A stretch of 64,000 bases of DNA from Periplaneta americana (GCF_040183065.1 NC_091126.1:147648204-147712203), one strand, 5' to 3'; shown: positions 1-10,692, counted from the stretch's first letter. The notes: generated by a model not told the origin, from the sequence alone. Made by a program: numbers and translations.

Positions 1-161
1 TAGTGGTCCCTTCCCAAAAGTCCATTGTGATTTTTTTTACCAAGTTGGCCTAATGTTATAAGGCTACACTTGTACACAATCTTAATTGTGGTACCAATAG
101 GCTACTTCTTACACAGCACTGCATTTATTGTACGGTATTCATGTCCAAATAAATAATAATA

Positions 162-206
<45 letters not shown>

Positions 207-560
207 TGTACCCTTTGTAAATTAGCTTTATTGTTACTTAACTTTGTTTCATAAAAAAAATCCATTCATCAATGGTCCTGTAGGCAATTAAAGAGAATAA
301 TAGAATTCCCAAATAATTCGTCTTCCTATTCTTTTATAGCTAATATCTTCTAAACTAATACACTGTATTTCTTTAAAATTATTCACAAAAGTCATATTTA
401 TGATAAAACCTGCGTATACTTCTTGGTGCGTCCCTGAATCACACTTAGCATTTATCGCTTAAAAAAAAAAACTGGTCCAGATTATAACATACTGTATATT
501 TTTATGTTCTTCGGGTGTCGGGTGTTACGAGTCTGCTGTTTAACAAAATTCTATGACGGC
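1..560. other. AT-rich non-coding stretch with TAA microsatellite
   Basis: No coding or TE protein signal is seen. A (TAA)n microsatellite occupies about 151-205, slightly interrupted at its start. The rest is ordinary AT-rich insect non-coding sequence. Confidence 0.6.
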
Positions 561-950
561 AATTCAAAAAAGGCTTTGTATGTTGTTGCTAGGGATTATG
601 TGCATTCCTATGTTATCATAAAATAGGCGTTTCATTTTTGAATTCTGAAGTGTTACATTTAACTCTAATTTATCGTCATTCATTGCACGAACATTTAAAA
701 AGATTGCTACAAAGTTACCGAAATGGAAATATGCTGTACAAATTGGAAATTTATTCTTTGGAAAGGTGGAAAAATTCAAATAACTTGGAACAAAGAAACA
801 AAATAAATGACACTCAAAATGAAAATAAACGCAGAATAAATATGGGAAAAGCCTGATATTATTTGGTTGAGAAGAGTTTGTCATCCAGTCTGCTTTCAAA
901 AAACTTAAAGTTGGAATTTATAAAACAGTCATATTACTGTACCGGTTGTT
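560..950. other. Non-coding stretch, nothing recognised
   Basis: Short open frames on both strands overlap and match nothing I recognise. They lack splice borders or motif structure, so I treat the stretch as non-coding. Confidence 0.5.
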
Positions 951-1901
951 CTATACAGTGTGATTCACGAGAATTTACCGCCATTTATGGAGCTTGTTTC
1001 CGAAGACATTCTGAGCAAAAAATATCATATAAACATGTATTCTAATCTCGATACTTTCAGAGTAAAGCTGGCTCACAATAATCTGGAAACGGAAACGACA
1101 ACGAGAACGAGAACGGAAATAATGTTAAAATATGTATTTTTAATGTGAGCATTCACAATAGTTAATTGTGAATGCTCCTATTTAAATATATTTATTTTAA
1201 CATTATTTCCATTTTCGTTCTCGTTGTCGTTTCCATTCCCGGTTTATTGTGAACCAGCTTTTACACTAATTTGAAATTGTTTGTAAAATATCATTATTCT
1301 TTAGTTTTAAGAGTAAAAGAATATTACAGGTAAGGAATGAACTATTTAGGAGTAGCCTACCATTTCTTTAATTAGCTAGTATTCTGAAGCTAAAAATGAG
1401 TTGTGAATCCCACAGCTCCTTCGTACAGAAATTTTTTCGATTTTTAACTACAAAATTACATTTTTTTTACATACATACCACAATTGTTACTCTTGTAAAT
1501 TCTATAAGACTGTACATTAGGATGCATAATTAAACTGTAAAAAATCGAGTTCCTAAAGCCGTATGATGTGTAACAATTGTTGTGATAATTGCGTAAGAAT
1601 GATATAGTTTATAGTTAAAAATTGGAAAACAGAATTGTACAAAACAATTAACAACACATTTTTTGCTTCAGAACACTAGCCAATTAAGGAAATAATACTT
1701 CTGAACAGTTCATTCTCTATTTGTAATATTCTTTCACCCTTAAAACCAAAGTAAAGAGGTATTTTACTAATAACTTCAAATTAGTGTAACTCTGAAAATA
1801 TTGAGATTAGGACACATGTTTATATGACATTTATTGCTCAGAATGTCTTCGGAAATAAGCTCCAGAACTGACGGTAAATTCTCGTGAATCACCCTGTATA
1901 G
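951..1901. mobile_element. Fold-back (long inverted repeat) DNA element
   Basis: The left end (CTATACAGTGTGATTCACGA) is the reverse complement, with few changes, of the right end (CTCGTGAATCACCCTGTATAG). Complementarity continues inward along most of the element and is symmetric around position 1510-1530. A second palindromic element (1066-1259) interrupts the left arm, while the matching right arm at about 1790 is uninterrupted. No transposase is left, so this is a non-autonomous fold-back or MITE-like element. Confidence 0.75.
1066..1259. mobile_element. Nested palindromic MITE
   Basis: AGCTGGCTCACAATAA at the left mirrors TTATTGTGAACCAGCT at the right. The inner arms carry an imperfect (ACGAGA)-type purine run opposed by its complement, and the centre holds GAGCATTCACAAT facing ATTGTGAATGCTC. 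It sits inside the left arm of the larger fold-back, so it is the younger insertion. Confidence 0.75.
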
Positions 1902-1989
1902 TTGTGAAACTTGGACTCTGATTTTGAGAGAGGAACAGAGGTCGTTGTTTGAGAATAAGGTGTTTAGGAAAATATTCTGGCTTGGGACC

Positions 1990-2165
1990 TCACAGGATGA
2001 AAGGTGATTGCGAAGTGCTGGTGGACTGATGACAGTAATGGCAGTGAGAAATAGGAAAACCCCGAGGAAAAAATCCCATCCCCAGCTTTGTCAACAATAA
2101 ATTCCACCTTGATCCAAACAGGGATCGAACCTGGGCCGCCATGGAGAAAGCACTGTAGGCTAACT
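1990..2165 (-). mobile_element. tRNA-derived SINE fragment
   Basis: A box-B-like GGTTCGATCC appears on the minus strand, next to a body with the AACCCCGAGGAAAAAA pattern that recurs in the other SINEs here (28.9 kb, 63.7 kb). The head is diverged and no intact tRNA fold is claimed. Confidence 0.5.
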
Positions 2166-2169
2166 AATT

Positions 2170-2710
2170 AGACAATGGTGATAATGTGAAGTGGAAATAA
2201 AATGAATTAAACGAAGAAATATGGTGTTTTCACATGCAATGATGATTATGTATGTTGGTGAAAGTACACTTAACAGCAAAAAGAATGGGCCATCGACAAT
2301 TTCTAAGTTCCAGATACATAACAATGCGCATGCTCGTCTCGTCAAAGCTGTAGTTCACCAGGTAACACATAATTAAACCATTTAAATTTGCTGTATTTTG
2401 TTTAAGAGTCTAAAATATGTTATAAAATCGAATGGAGGGTTGATTCTAGATACATCAGGGCCACTGAAGAGTGAAATAACAATAAAATTGATAAATACAA
2501 AATCAACCGAAGCGAATATGAACAGGAAAACCACATATTATGGAGAAACGATATTAACAGACTCAGTAGTATAAGCCTTTACGGCATTGGTCTATTGAAT
2601 GAGTTAATAGTAGTAGCTCAGGGTTCCAATCTCCTACATTCTTCTTTTTTTAATTACAAATTTGTAATCATATGTCTTGCAAAGCTATATTTACGTGGTG
2701 ACATCTCTTA
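2170..2710. other. Non-coding stretch, nothing recognised
   Basis: AT-rich sequence without convincing coding potential, repeats or motifs. Confidence 0.5.
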
Positions 2711-2810
2711 GACTATGTCCAAACTCTATTCAATAATAAACCTCCCTCTCTCTTCCAAGCAATACTCCTGTCTGTTAATAAAACGTTCTGTCTCGTCATT
2801 ACGCTTGAAG

Positions 2811-3375
2811 ATGGCAGAGAGACAACTCCGTCAACGAGTCATTGCCCCTGAATCGCGTAGGTTATTCTGCGTCGATGGCGGCCAGAGAAATGGAATCCCA
2901 TTGTCAATTGCTAAGTGGTGGACTAAATTTTTTATCGGGAATGAAGTTGTGAATCGTCCCATTCCTGGTCGGCCGCGCATCTCTACAAGGAAAGAGGATG
3001 CCATGTTATTGCGAGAATTTGAGAACCACTCCTTTAGAAATGCCTCTCAACTCAAGATGGCGTCCAACTTTCCAGGTTCCGCACACACTGTGAGGAGACA
3101 TTTTAGAGAGCGTGGCATATGGATGGTGTCATTGAGCTGTGAGGAAAGAACATTTGACGATGGAGCATGCTGTGGACTGTCTAGAGTATGATACTCTGAC
3201 AGGACTTAGATTGGAGAAATGTCATTTTCTTCGATGAGGTAATTGTCTCCAGTAGCAACGATGGTTCTGCCCTAGTTTATCATATGGATTGCCACCAATA
3301 CAATGATCACAGGTGGATAATTAATCGGGGTGGCCAGTTTACATCACCAAACCAGAAAACTAGGTGGTATGGAAA
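2811..3375 (+). pseudogene. Tc1-like transposase, frameshifted remnant
   Basis: From the ATG at 2811 the frame reads MAERQLRQRV and then the Tc1-family linker PGRPR, followed by a second helix-turn-helix-like stretch (SAHTVRRHFRERGIW), the usual N-terminal DNA-binding half. This frame stops at 3191. A different frame at 3209-3238 gives DWRNVIFFDE, the first catalytic Asp block of Tc1/mariner DDE transposases, followed by a WVW-less diverged stretch. The C-terminal catalytic half is missing. It is therefore a broken, 3'-truncated copy of a Tc1-type cut-and-paste element. It abuts an oppositely oriented mariner-like remnant, so one may have inserted into the other. Confidence 0.75.
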
Positions 3376-3394
3376 CATTCTTTGTAAAGTCGCC

Positions 3395-3800
3395 AAGGAA
3401 ATTCTTAGTGATTGAGTAGCTGTGCTGATCTTTGGAACCACGACGACTCCATATTGATGTTCTTGCTGCATAGTTCACTGGTATGAACTGTTGTAACATA
3501 GCCTCATATCAATCTCTCATGACTATGACAGTCCCACTGGCATCATTATAGAAAAAAGTATAGTGACTAACAATACCCTGAGAAGACACTCCACACCACA
3601 AAGTAACATTTTGGCTATGAAGTGATCTTTCGTGAAGGGTATGACAATTTGCAGGCGCCTAGTGTCTGAAGTTTTGTTTGTTGACATAGCCACTTAAATG
3701 GAAATGTGCCTCATCTGTCATCAGATTGTTAAGGAAATGAGGTTGTGTGTGCAAAAGGTTTGACTGGCTCTAAATCTTTGGGAAATAATTCATGCACTCC
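3395..3800 (-). pseudogene. Mariner-like (DUF4817-type) transposase fragment
   Basis: The minus strand reads TDEAHFHLSGYVNKQNFRH, then CHTLHERSLHSQNVTLWCG and SQGIVSHYTFFYNDASGT. This is the catalytic-core stretch (first Asp in TDEAHF, then LWCGV) of the DUF4817-containing mariner-like transposases common in insects. An in-frame stop follows VMRD and both ends are missing. Another piece of the same broad family lies at 40.5 kb. Confidence 0.8.
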
Positions 3801-3849
3801 TTGCATCTTGTAAGGGTGGAACTTGTTTCAACAACAAACACACTATACA

Positions 3850-4440
3850 TCTTGAAAACACAACTTTAACACTATATCACTTCGGAATATGTATTATATG
3901 TCTTTCTCGTGTTAAATTTTACTGTACCTAGTTAACATGTTTAGGCCTCCTATTGGCCTTCTTCAGAACTGGTTGTTGCTGGTCTTGGCGCCTTTTGTTT
4001 TGTTTCCTGTGGGGATGTGTTTGTGTAGTGTAATGTGGAGTCAAAGAGTGTGTGTTCTGAAATTGAATTGTGTGTTGAGAAATTCGTTTGGATGTGTTTT
4101 TGTGTGTCTGTATATTTCGTATTGTTCTAGTATGTTTAGTTTCTGGCTTTTTGGTTGGATGTGTAGAATTTCTATGTCTGTGTTGATGTCTCTGTAGGTG
4201 TGGTTAGCATTTGTGATGTGTTCTTTGTAACGTGTTTGAAATGATCTGCCTGTCTGCCCTAGTTGTTGCAGGTGTTACATTTGAGTTTGTATACACCTGT
4301 GTGGTTGTATTTGTTTGTTTGTATGTGGAGATGTTTTTGTAGAGTATTATTTGTTCTGTATGCGATGTTGTAATTTAATTTCTTGAATGAGGTTGCAATC
4401 TTGTGTGTGTTTTTGTTTTCGTATGTTAGTGTGATGTAGT
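3850..4440 (-). mobile_element. Penelope-like element (type B), 3' fragment
   Basis: Nearly identical in layout to the 3' half of the element at 9.0-10.7 kb. On the minus strand it enters within the linker (TYENKNTHKIATSFKKLNYN-like), crosses the Cys-rich GIY-YIG region (GVYKLKCNTCNN), and runs through the C-terminal tail and the 3' terminal repeat with its ATTCCGAAGTGATATAGTG end. The sequence between NN and QTGRSF is deleted at about 4260. No reverse transcriptase remains, so it is 5'-truncated and dead. Confidence 0.75.
3926..3972 (-). ncRNA. Degenerate hammerhead-ribozyme-like motif (PLE type B)
   Basis: Minus strand: AGUU, CUGAAGA, an extra A, GGCC/GGCC stem II, then UAA instead of the required GAA, then the palindrome ACAUGU, U and AACU. 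Stem I (AGUU with AACU) pairs well, but the core G12 is replaced by U, so cleavage is not expected. See the better copy at 10598-10645. Confidence 0.5.
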
Positions 4441-4595
4441 GAAATAAACATTAGCGGTTTAGGATCCCGTGACCAATAATGGCATACATTTTAAAATGGG
4501 TCATCCGTACCTTGTATATTCACAAGTTATTTAGGAGATTTATCTACTGCACATATATTGGAAGCACTAATAATGGTGCTCTATAATTTTCTGGT

Positions 4596-4916
4596 ATGAG
4601 TGGCGCAAGTACATCAGGCAGTGCACACGATTCAAAGAGTTCCCAGGAATCTTCTACAACAAACAGAGCTCCAAAACAAGCAAGTATTCAACCTTCAGTA
4701 ACAGGTTCAAAACAATTGCAATCTATCTCAAGAGGGACACAACCCGATTCCAGTTCCAGAGTACCTGCACCATCTGATAGGAAACTCACCCCCAATACAT
4801 CCAGAACAAGAGAATCTTCCAGTACAAATAACTCTGATGCTGGACCATCTGTCATTCCACTGGCTCCTCATTGGCTGCATCTGGTTAGCCGCTTAAATCT
4901 CAACTGTCAGATATAG
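4596..4916 (+). CDS. Ser-rich open frame, possible terminal exon
   Basis: A 106-residue frame of low-complexity Ser/Thr/Pro/Asn composition (SSQESSTTNRAP, SSRVPAPSDRK, TRESSSTNNSDAGPS) with no stop, unlike its surroundings. It could be a terminal exon: an acceptor-like ACATCAG lies near 4618, the stop is TAG at 4914-4916, and AATAAA follows at 4937-4942. No domain or transposase signature is visible, and I do not recognise the protein. It could equally be chance open sequence or a TE remnant. Confidence 0.3.
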   Translation: MSGASTSGSAHDSKSSQESSTTNRAPKQASIQPSVTGSKQLQSISRGTQPDSSSRVPAPSDRKLTPNTSRTRESSSTNNSDAGPSVIPLAPHWLHLVSRLNLNCQI

Positions 4917-4936
4917 GATAATAGGAGATAATCAGG

Positions 4937-4942
4937 AATAAA
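4937..4942 (+). terminator. AATAAA polyadenylation signal candidate
   Basis: A canonical hexamer 21 bases beyond the stop of the Ser-rich frame. In AT-rich DNA this can occur by chance. Confidence 0.25.
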
Positions 4943-4949
4943 GTTATTT

Positions 4950-6232
4950 GATTGTCTCAGAGATTTCCTCTACACGTAAAAGCTACAATTTTATTAACTG
5001 AATGTTAAGGTAAGATGGAGAATAAAACTGTTATCAGATATTTATTTAGATTTTCGACACTGGAGCACAGAAGTGATTTCATAACCACTGCTGAATTATT
5101 TTATTCCAAAAGTTATAACTTAACTTACGACGATGTAAATTTTTTGTTTTTATGAAATCCTGATTTTAATAGTACAATGAAAAGAACTGACGAGAAATTT
5201 GTTTCGCTAATTTAAAGTAGATCGTAAAAATGCATTAATGATTTACCAATTATGATAAAGGTTTACTGAATTTGTATTTTCATTGTTAGTTTTTAGTTGC
5301 ATGTTAAATTTAAGTTTTTTTTCTTGTATCTCAGTATGTATCCATATTTAATATCTGGCTCTCAGCATAGTAAGTATTCACAAATCTTTTAACAATTATA
5401 ATACTTAGGCCTACACATTGAAACAAACTACTTTCTTTGGTGAGAACAACATAACACAGTGGCACTCATTATGTGGTCCGCTGGTCGCATGTGGCCCTCA
5501 AAGACATTATTGCGGCTCTTGAACTAATATTAGACCTAATTTTACTATTATTTTTCTGAGAATTATTTTTTAATTTCCCTAATAAGGTGCAACTGAAGAA
5601 AACTTTGGTTATCCTGCATCATTACTGCCAGTGAAGGTGTTTAATGCACGTTTGTTTTCTTCAGAAAAAGGTAGTGTCATGTCTCAGTACTTATTATGTC
5701 TTGATATAATAATGGGTTATAAACGTTTTTATTTTAATAGACATTACAATAGCGTACATTCCAATTTTGATAACAGGTATCCAAAACATTCTCAATTCCA
5801 CTGTACTTAACCTTTCACAATTGTACAATGTATATCATCAACACACGCATGGGGTATACTTTTACCCCAGCATTATAGTATCATTTTAATATCAGAAACA
5901 ATTACATGTACGAATTTTTTGTATTTTATGTAATTTAGATATTTTGTTGTGGTTTCACATAAAGAACAAATTAAATCTTTACAGAATTTTTGTTTAGTTG
6001 TAGAAGAAAACTGAATTTACTCTTAATTTATAATAGTCCAATTATATTTGAACATATTTATTCTGGTCGGTTTAATTTATTACATTATCCAAACTTCACA
6101 GAAACACAACCTACCCTGATAAATCAGACTCAGGTTTACGATTAGAACTTTTTTCACACAGCATACATATGAGTAGGGACCAGATTTTTAGGTTTTAAGA
6201 AGTCCATTTTAGGTTATTGGAATAAGTGAAAT

Positions 6233-6268
<36 letters not shown>

Positions 6269-6540
6269 TTTTTTGCCCAACTGTGAAAGGGATCGCAAAA
6301 ATTACCTGATTGTTAAAAATGTAGATTTATATATCTTCTCACCATTCGTGAGCTGCCACAAGGGACAAAGAGTACTTAACCATAGAAATTTTTACAAGTT
6401 CATGAAAAACCATTAATTTTGTTTTAACAATGAAATTCTTACAAGTACAGAGCTGCAAATACTTTTTTTTTTTTTTTTTTTGCGATTAGTGGAAATATAC
6501 CTATTTTTAGAAAGATGTTACAAAAAAGTAAAGAATGCTA
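4950..6540. other. AT-rich non-coding stretch
   Basis: No coding or TE protein signal. Poly(T) runs at about 6236-6265 and 6463-6481 could be retroposon tails on the minus strand, but no body is recognisable. Confidence 0.5.
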
Positions 6541-6546
6541 CTGAAC

Positions 6547-7206
6547 TTAGTTTGATCTCGAATATAGGTGATTCTTCAGGAGAGCAATTGATCCTTTCAA
6601 TGCAGCTAAGGTTACAATCGGAATAATAGATGTAGGTATTCCAAGCCTCTTAAACACATCTTTCATGAAAAGAGTAGCTGTACCTCTTGCTCCAACCAGA
6701 AGTCCGATTACTTCAAGCTCTTTTAGCTGGTATTTTTTGAGGTAATAGGGAATGGTAGGATTGTAGATATTCTTTTTTTCATTATCCACTTCTGCTGGCT
6801 GTTCCTCATCCGTTTCGAAACGCACAGTGGGATCAATTATGTATCCAGATCTTGTAGATTCCTTGAAAGCTATTATATCTATGCGCCGTGTACTGCAAGT
6901 GACGGAGAGACCATGTACTTCTTCAAAGGTGTTGTAATCGGCATCTTTAAGGGCAGTGGCTATAATTGATCGCACTTGGTGGTGTCTAGCATTTCGCAGA
7001 GCTTTGCCGTGCGGACAGGATCCCAGGATGTGTGCAAGAGTTTCAACCTCGTTGTGGCAATGCCTACAACGGTTGTCCTGAGATCTTCCCAGCACAGCAC
7101 GTACTGCAGCAACATTTCCAACCATTTTAATGCCATCGCGCCATTCGCTGTTGGAGAGTCCTTCGTGTTTACAAATCCATTTGTTACAGTCAGTTTTAAA
7201 TAACAT
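6547..7206 (-). pseudogene. R2-type LINE C-terminus: CCHC finger plus restriction-like endonuclease
   Basis: A 219-residue uninterrupted frame. CRHC at 47-50, His59 and Cys64 form a C-X2-C-X8-H-X4-C finger. RRID (Asp110) and GYIIDPTVRFE (Asp125, Glu131) fit the PD-X12-14-D restriction-like endonuclease of R2-clade non-LTR retrotransposons, which nicks the target for reverse transcription. The tail (IEVIGLLVGARGT-like, here LEVIGLLVGARGT) is the usual conserved end of this group. No reverse transcriptase is found upstream (above 7206), so the copy is 5'-truncated, as is normal for LINE insertions. The surviving part has no stops, which suggests a fairly recent insertion. Confidence 0.75.
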
Positions 7207-7424
7207 AACTTTTCCCTTGGTAGTAAAGTTGCAATCATTTCTAATTCACTATTGTAATAAATATGATTTCACTTGTTTTGACATACCGTAGCTTAACAAA
7301 ATACAAAATATAAAAATTCAATGTTAATACCAGAAGCACCAGAATTAGACAGACTGCACAGAGATCTCAGGTAAGTTCACAGCTCGTACCCACACACGCA
7401 AGATCACAGTCTTCTATCAGGGAG

Positions 7425-7600
7425 TCGCCCTCGGTAGCATAGTTGGTACAGTGCTGGCCTTCTATGCTCGAGGTTGTGGGTTCGATCCCGGCCGAGGTCG
7501 ATGGCATTTAAGTGTGCTGCAGGACAAAATTCCGGGACACTGTCGACGCTGATATAACTTCTGCAGTTGCGAGCATCATTAAATAAATCATAATTAAAAA
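7425..7600 (+). mobile_element. tRNA-derived SINE
   Basis: The head has a box-A-like TAGCATAGTTGGTACAGTGC and box B GGTTCGATCCC in tRNA spacing. The body ATGGCATTTAAGTGTGCTGC recurs in reverse at 13.9 kb, and the copy ends in an A-rich tail near 7590. Transcription would be by RNA polymerase III and mobility would depend on a partner LINE. Confidence 0.75.
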
Positions 7601-7609
7601 AAAATCTAT

Positions 7610-8990
7610 CAGGGAACATGCCTGAAAACTTCACGAATTTCAACAATGCGACTTTTTCGCAGTTCATTCACCTCAAGAGGTAGTTCAGTCACTTCATACC
7701 CTTCTACTTGCATGTCATATCTGCGATCAGTGGAAATTCTGGAAATTCCAAATTACATAGTCCCAATAAATGCCCTTGAGAGAATGAAGCTTCTGAAGGA
7801 CAGCCCGCTTTACAAAGAAAGACGGAATTTCCTGTTAACCATTTTATCCAAAACAACAAAAGACTGCAGGGGTAAAGGCCGCAGATTGGGTCGCTGTCTC
7901 CAGTGCAGATGAGAATAAAAATTATAAGATGTATTGAAATTTCTAAATATATTTATACAAAACACAGTAAGTATAGAAAAATACATACTAATTATGATTT
8001 ATGTTTTTTTTTAGTTCTTAAGGTCCAATTTAGGTTCAACAGAATTTACATATATGACTCTTATGACCATGATTCGGAAAATTATCTAAGAAATTATGAA
8101 GTAAAGAAAAAAAAAAGGTAAAACCCTATAAATCCAGTCTCTACATACGAGCTTTTGACACATTTCACACACGTTTGTTTATAATTCCGCGAACTTTACT
8201 TCTCGGGCAGCATTCACAATGGCCACTGGATGACTTTCTTGGGATACCTGTCCCATCTTTAGCCCAAAGGTCTTTGGCGTTTTCAAGGGATCATTCTAGG
8301 CTCCCAGCAAAATACAAACGATCTATAAGTGCCTTTATTTCTGGTGGATTTGATGGTGAAGCATCATGTTCCTGACTGAATCGTCCTCTAATTGAATGGA
8401 TATAGACATTTATGGAATTCACATTAACAACTATACTGTCATCATCAATGAGGCAAAACCAATAGTAATTTGATTTCACGGACTTTTCCTTTGCTGCCAG
8501 GTAGATGAGCGACTATATTACAAGCTCTTGTTCGCCTGTCTCGAGGGAGGGTTCATTTTTTTGCCAGACAGTACCATTGTTACCTATGTATATAGTATCA
8601 TCTTCATCTTCATAAATCACCGCCACCACAACCACCATCATCATCATCATGACCATAAATTTCCACACTTTCGTGTTCAGATGTACTATTGTGATTGTCG
8701 ACATCATGTTCATCACCTTCAATATACCCTTCTTCATAGTTTTCATTGAGCCAATTATTAATTTGCCGAGTTTGTGGGACTTGTTCTGCCACTGAGTTGA
8801 AAGTATGGGTGTAAATACAGTCCCCCTAATCTGCTTACCCTGAGGTTTATAAAGTGAAATTTGACTTTACATGAATACATTTGTGGGGTAAAAATTCACC
8901 AACCTGAAAAAACGATGCCTAAACCTCAGAAAATAAAATGAAACAAAATCAATGTACTACATTTTTTTGTGAGGTACTATAAATATGAAA
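7610..8990. other. Non-coding stretch, nothing recognised
   Basis: Several short open frames (for example 7646-7912 on the plus strand) resemble nothing known to me. Around 8618-8650 is a CAC/CAT-rich low-complexity patch that produces His-rich or Met/Val-rich pseudo-frames. Confidence 0.45.
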
Positions 8991-9094
8991 ATAACACAAG
9001 TATTTAGTCTTTACATCTTGATTACACAACTTTTAACACTGTATCACTTCGGAATATGTGTGGTAAGACTTTCCTGTGTTAAATTTCAACATAC

Positions 9095-9140
9095 CTCGTT
9101 TACATGTTTCGACCTATTTATGGGTCATTTTCAGAATTGG
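9095..9140 (-). ncRNA. Hammerhead-like motif, damaged (PLE type B)
   Basis: Minus strand: CUGAAAA (core G8 changed to A), extra U, GACC/GGUC stem II, GAA, palindrome ACAUGU, then A. It is the partner of the better copy at 10598-10645 in the opposite arm. With G8 missing, catalysis is not expected. Confidence 0.6.
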
Positions 9141-9219
9141 TCATTGTTGGTCTTAGCGCCACTTGTTCTGTTTCCTGTGAGGGTGTGTTCCTGTGGTAAA
9201 GTGTAGAGTCAAAGAGTGT

Positions 9220-9580
9220 GTGTGTGTTTTGAAGTTGAGTTGTGTGTTGAGAATTTAGTTGGGGTGTGTTTTTGTGTGTCTGTATATTTCATATTGTTCT
9301 AGTGTGTTTGGTTTCTGGCTTTTTGATTGGATGTGTAGTATTTCCATGTCTGTGTTGATGTCTCTGTGCGTGTGGTTAGCATTTGTGATGTGTTCTGCAT
9401 ATGTGGAGGTGTTTTTTAGTTTTGTTATGCTGTGATGTGTTCTTTGTAACGTGTTTGAAACGATCTGCCTGTCTGTCCTATGTAGAAGTTGTTGCAGGTG
9501 TTACATTTGAGTTTGTATACGCCTGTGTGGTTGTACTTATTTGTTTGTGTGTTTAGATGTTTTTATAGAGTATTATTTGT
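9220..9580 (-). pseudogene. GIY-YIG endonuclease domain of PLE type B
   Basis: The minus strand gives GVYKLKCNTCNNFYIGQTGR followed by SFQTRYKEH. GVY and YIG are the two halves of the GIY-YIG signature and the Arg of the next helix follows; the Cys pair between them is typical of Penelope endonucleases. Downstream frames have stops (TAG within the KTPPHMQNTSQM-like stretch). In an active element the domain cuts the target DNA before reverse transcription. Confidence 0.8.
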
Positions 9581-10346
9581 TCTGTATGTGATGTTGTAAT
9601 TTAATTTCTTGAATGAAGTTGCAATTTTGTGTGTGTTTTTGTTTTCGTATGTTAGTGTGATGTATTTTTTGTGTTCTTGTGATTGTGTTGTATTCTTATA
9701 TTTTTTTTGATTATGTTTTGTCTTACGTATTATGCTGTCTATTATGTTAGGGTTGTATCCGTTTTCTTGTGCTATGTATTTGATTGTGTTTAGTTCTTCG
9801 TTGTAATCCTGTTGGTTCATTGGTATGTTCAGTAGTCTGTGTACCATTGTTCGGAATGCAGCTTGTTTGTGTTGTGTGGGGTGGTTGGATGTGTTGTGTA
9901 TGTGTGTTGTTGTTGTTATGGGTTTTCTGTATACTTTGAATATGTGTTTGTTGTCTACTTTTGTTATTGTGATGTCTAGAATATTTATGGATTTGTTGTT
10001 TTCAATTTTTTATGTGTAGTGTAGCTTTGGGTGTATTTTGTTTGTGTGTTGATGTAGGTTTTGGATCTATCTTTTGTTTCCTTTGTATAGTAATAATATG
10101 CCATCTACATATCTGTGCCAATATATGATGTCTGCGTGTTTGTTGTTGTCTTTGTTTAGTATGTATGTCTGTTCTATGTGGTGTAAGAATATTTCTGCTA
10201 GTATGCTGGAAATGGGTGATCCCATGGGTAGGCCTTCGGTTTGTGTGTAATATTTGTTATTGTATGTGAAGTAGTTTAGTTTTGTGATGATGTCTGTGGT
10301 GTGGATGATTTCTTTAATGTGTTCTTGTGGTGTGTTGTTGTTTTTG
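9563..10346 (-). pseudogene. Penelope reverse transcriptase, truncated, active site mutated
   Basis: The minus strand carries the RT signature GLPMGSPISSILAEIFLHH and, about 30 residues later, RYVDGILLLY. The canonical box is YVDD, so the second catalytic aspartate has become glycine. Everything upstream of MLKNNNTPQEHIKEI is lost at the junction with the inverted arm. The linker to the endonuclease is open at 9563-9847 (MVHRLLNIPMNQQDYNEELN and on). In between, frameshifts break the protein. Confidence 0.8.
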
Positions 10347-10351
10347 AGCAT

Positions 10352-10692
10352 TTGTGCTAACCACACCCACAGAGACATCAACACAGACATGGAAATACTA
10401 CACATCCAACCAAAAAGCCAGAAACTAAACACACTAGAACAATATGAAATAATTGTACAGACACACAAAAACACACCCCAACGAAATTCTCAACACACAA
10501 CTCAACTTCAAAATACACACACTCTGTGACTCTACACTATACCACAGGAACACACCCTCACAGGAAACAGAACAAGTGGCGCCAAGACCAACAACGACCA
10601 ATTCTGAAGATGACCCATAAACAGGTCGAAACATGTAAACGAGGTACGTTGAAATTTAACACAGGAAAGTCTTACCACACATATTCCGAAGT
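10352..10692 (+). repeat. Inverted copy of PLE type B 3' end
   Basis: The plus strand reads the C-terminal endonuclease tail (TDMEILHIQPKSQKLNTLEQ) and continues through the 3' terminal repeat to ATTCCGAAG. It is the reverse complement of 9043-9395 with few changes. The junction with the RT part shows short palindromic homology around GCATTTGTGCTAA. Confidence 0.85.
10598..10645 (+). ncRNA. Hammerhead-ribozyme-like motif (PLE type B)
   Basis: CUGAAGA (10604-10610), one extra U, stem II GACC with GGUC (10612-10615 and 10624-10627), GAA (10628-10630), palindrome ACAUGU (10631-10636) and A10637, after which cleavage would occur. Every invariant core base of a type I hammerhead is present, with N7 = A. 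Stem I is weak (two A-U pairs). The palindromic stem III cannot close on itself and would pair between two copies, as reported for small hammerhead variants of Penelope-like elements. Confidence 0.6.

Larger units (their letters stand above)
8995..10692 (-). mobile_element. Penelope-like element (type B) with inverted terminal arm
   Basis: Read on the minus strand: the catalytic end of a Penelope reverse transcriptase, a linker, a GIY-YIG endonuclease and the 3' terminal repeat (down to about 8995). At the upstream end the RT is cut off at about 10350 and joined to an inverted copy of the 3' end (10352-10692 is the reverse complement of about 9043-9395). Inverted or partial terminal repeats are typical of Penelope-like elements. 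Stops and frameshifts, plus a damaged RT active site, make it inactive. Confidence 0.85.

Noticed and set aside
3937-4197. Hydrophobic, Cys-rich plus-strand frames (also at 9.0-9.2, 9.8-10.0 and 11.3-11.5 kb) resembling membrane proteins
   Set aside because: They are antisense shadows of the A-rich coding strand of Penelope-like elements.
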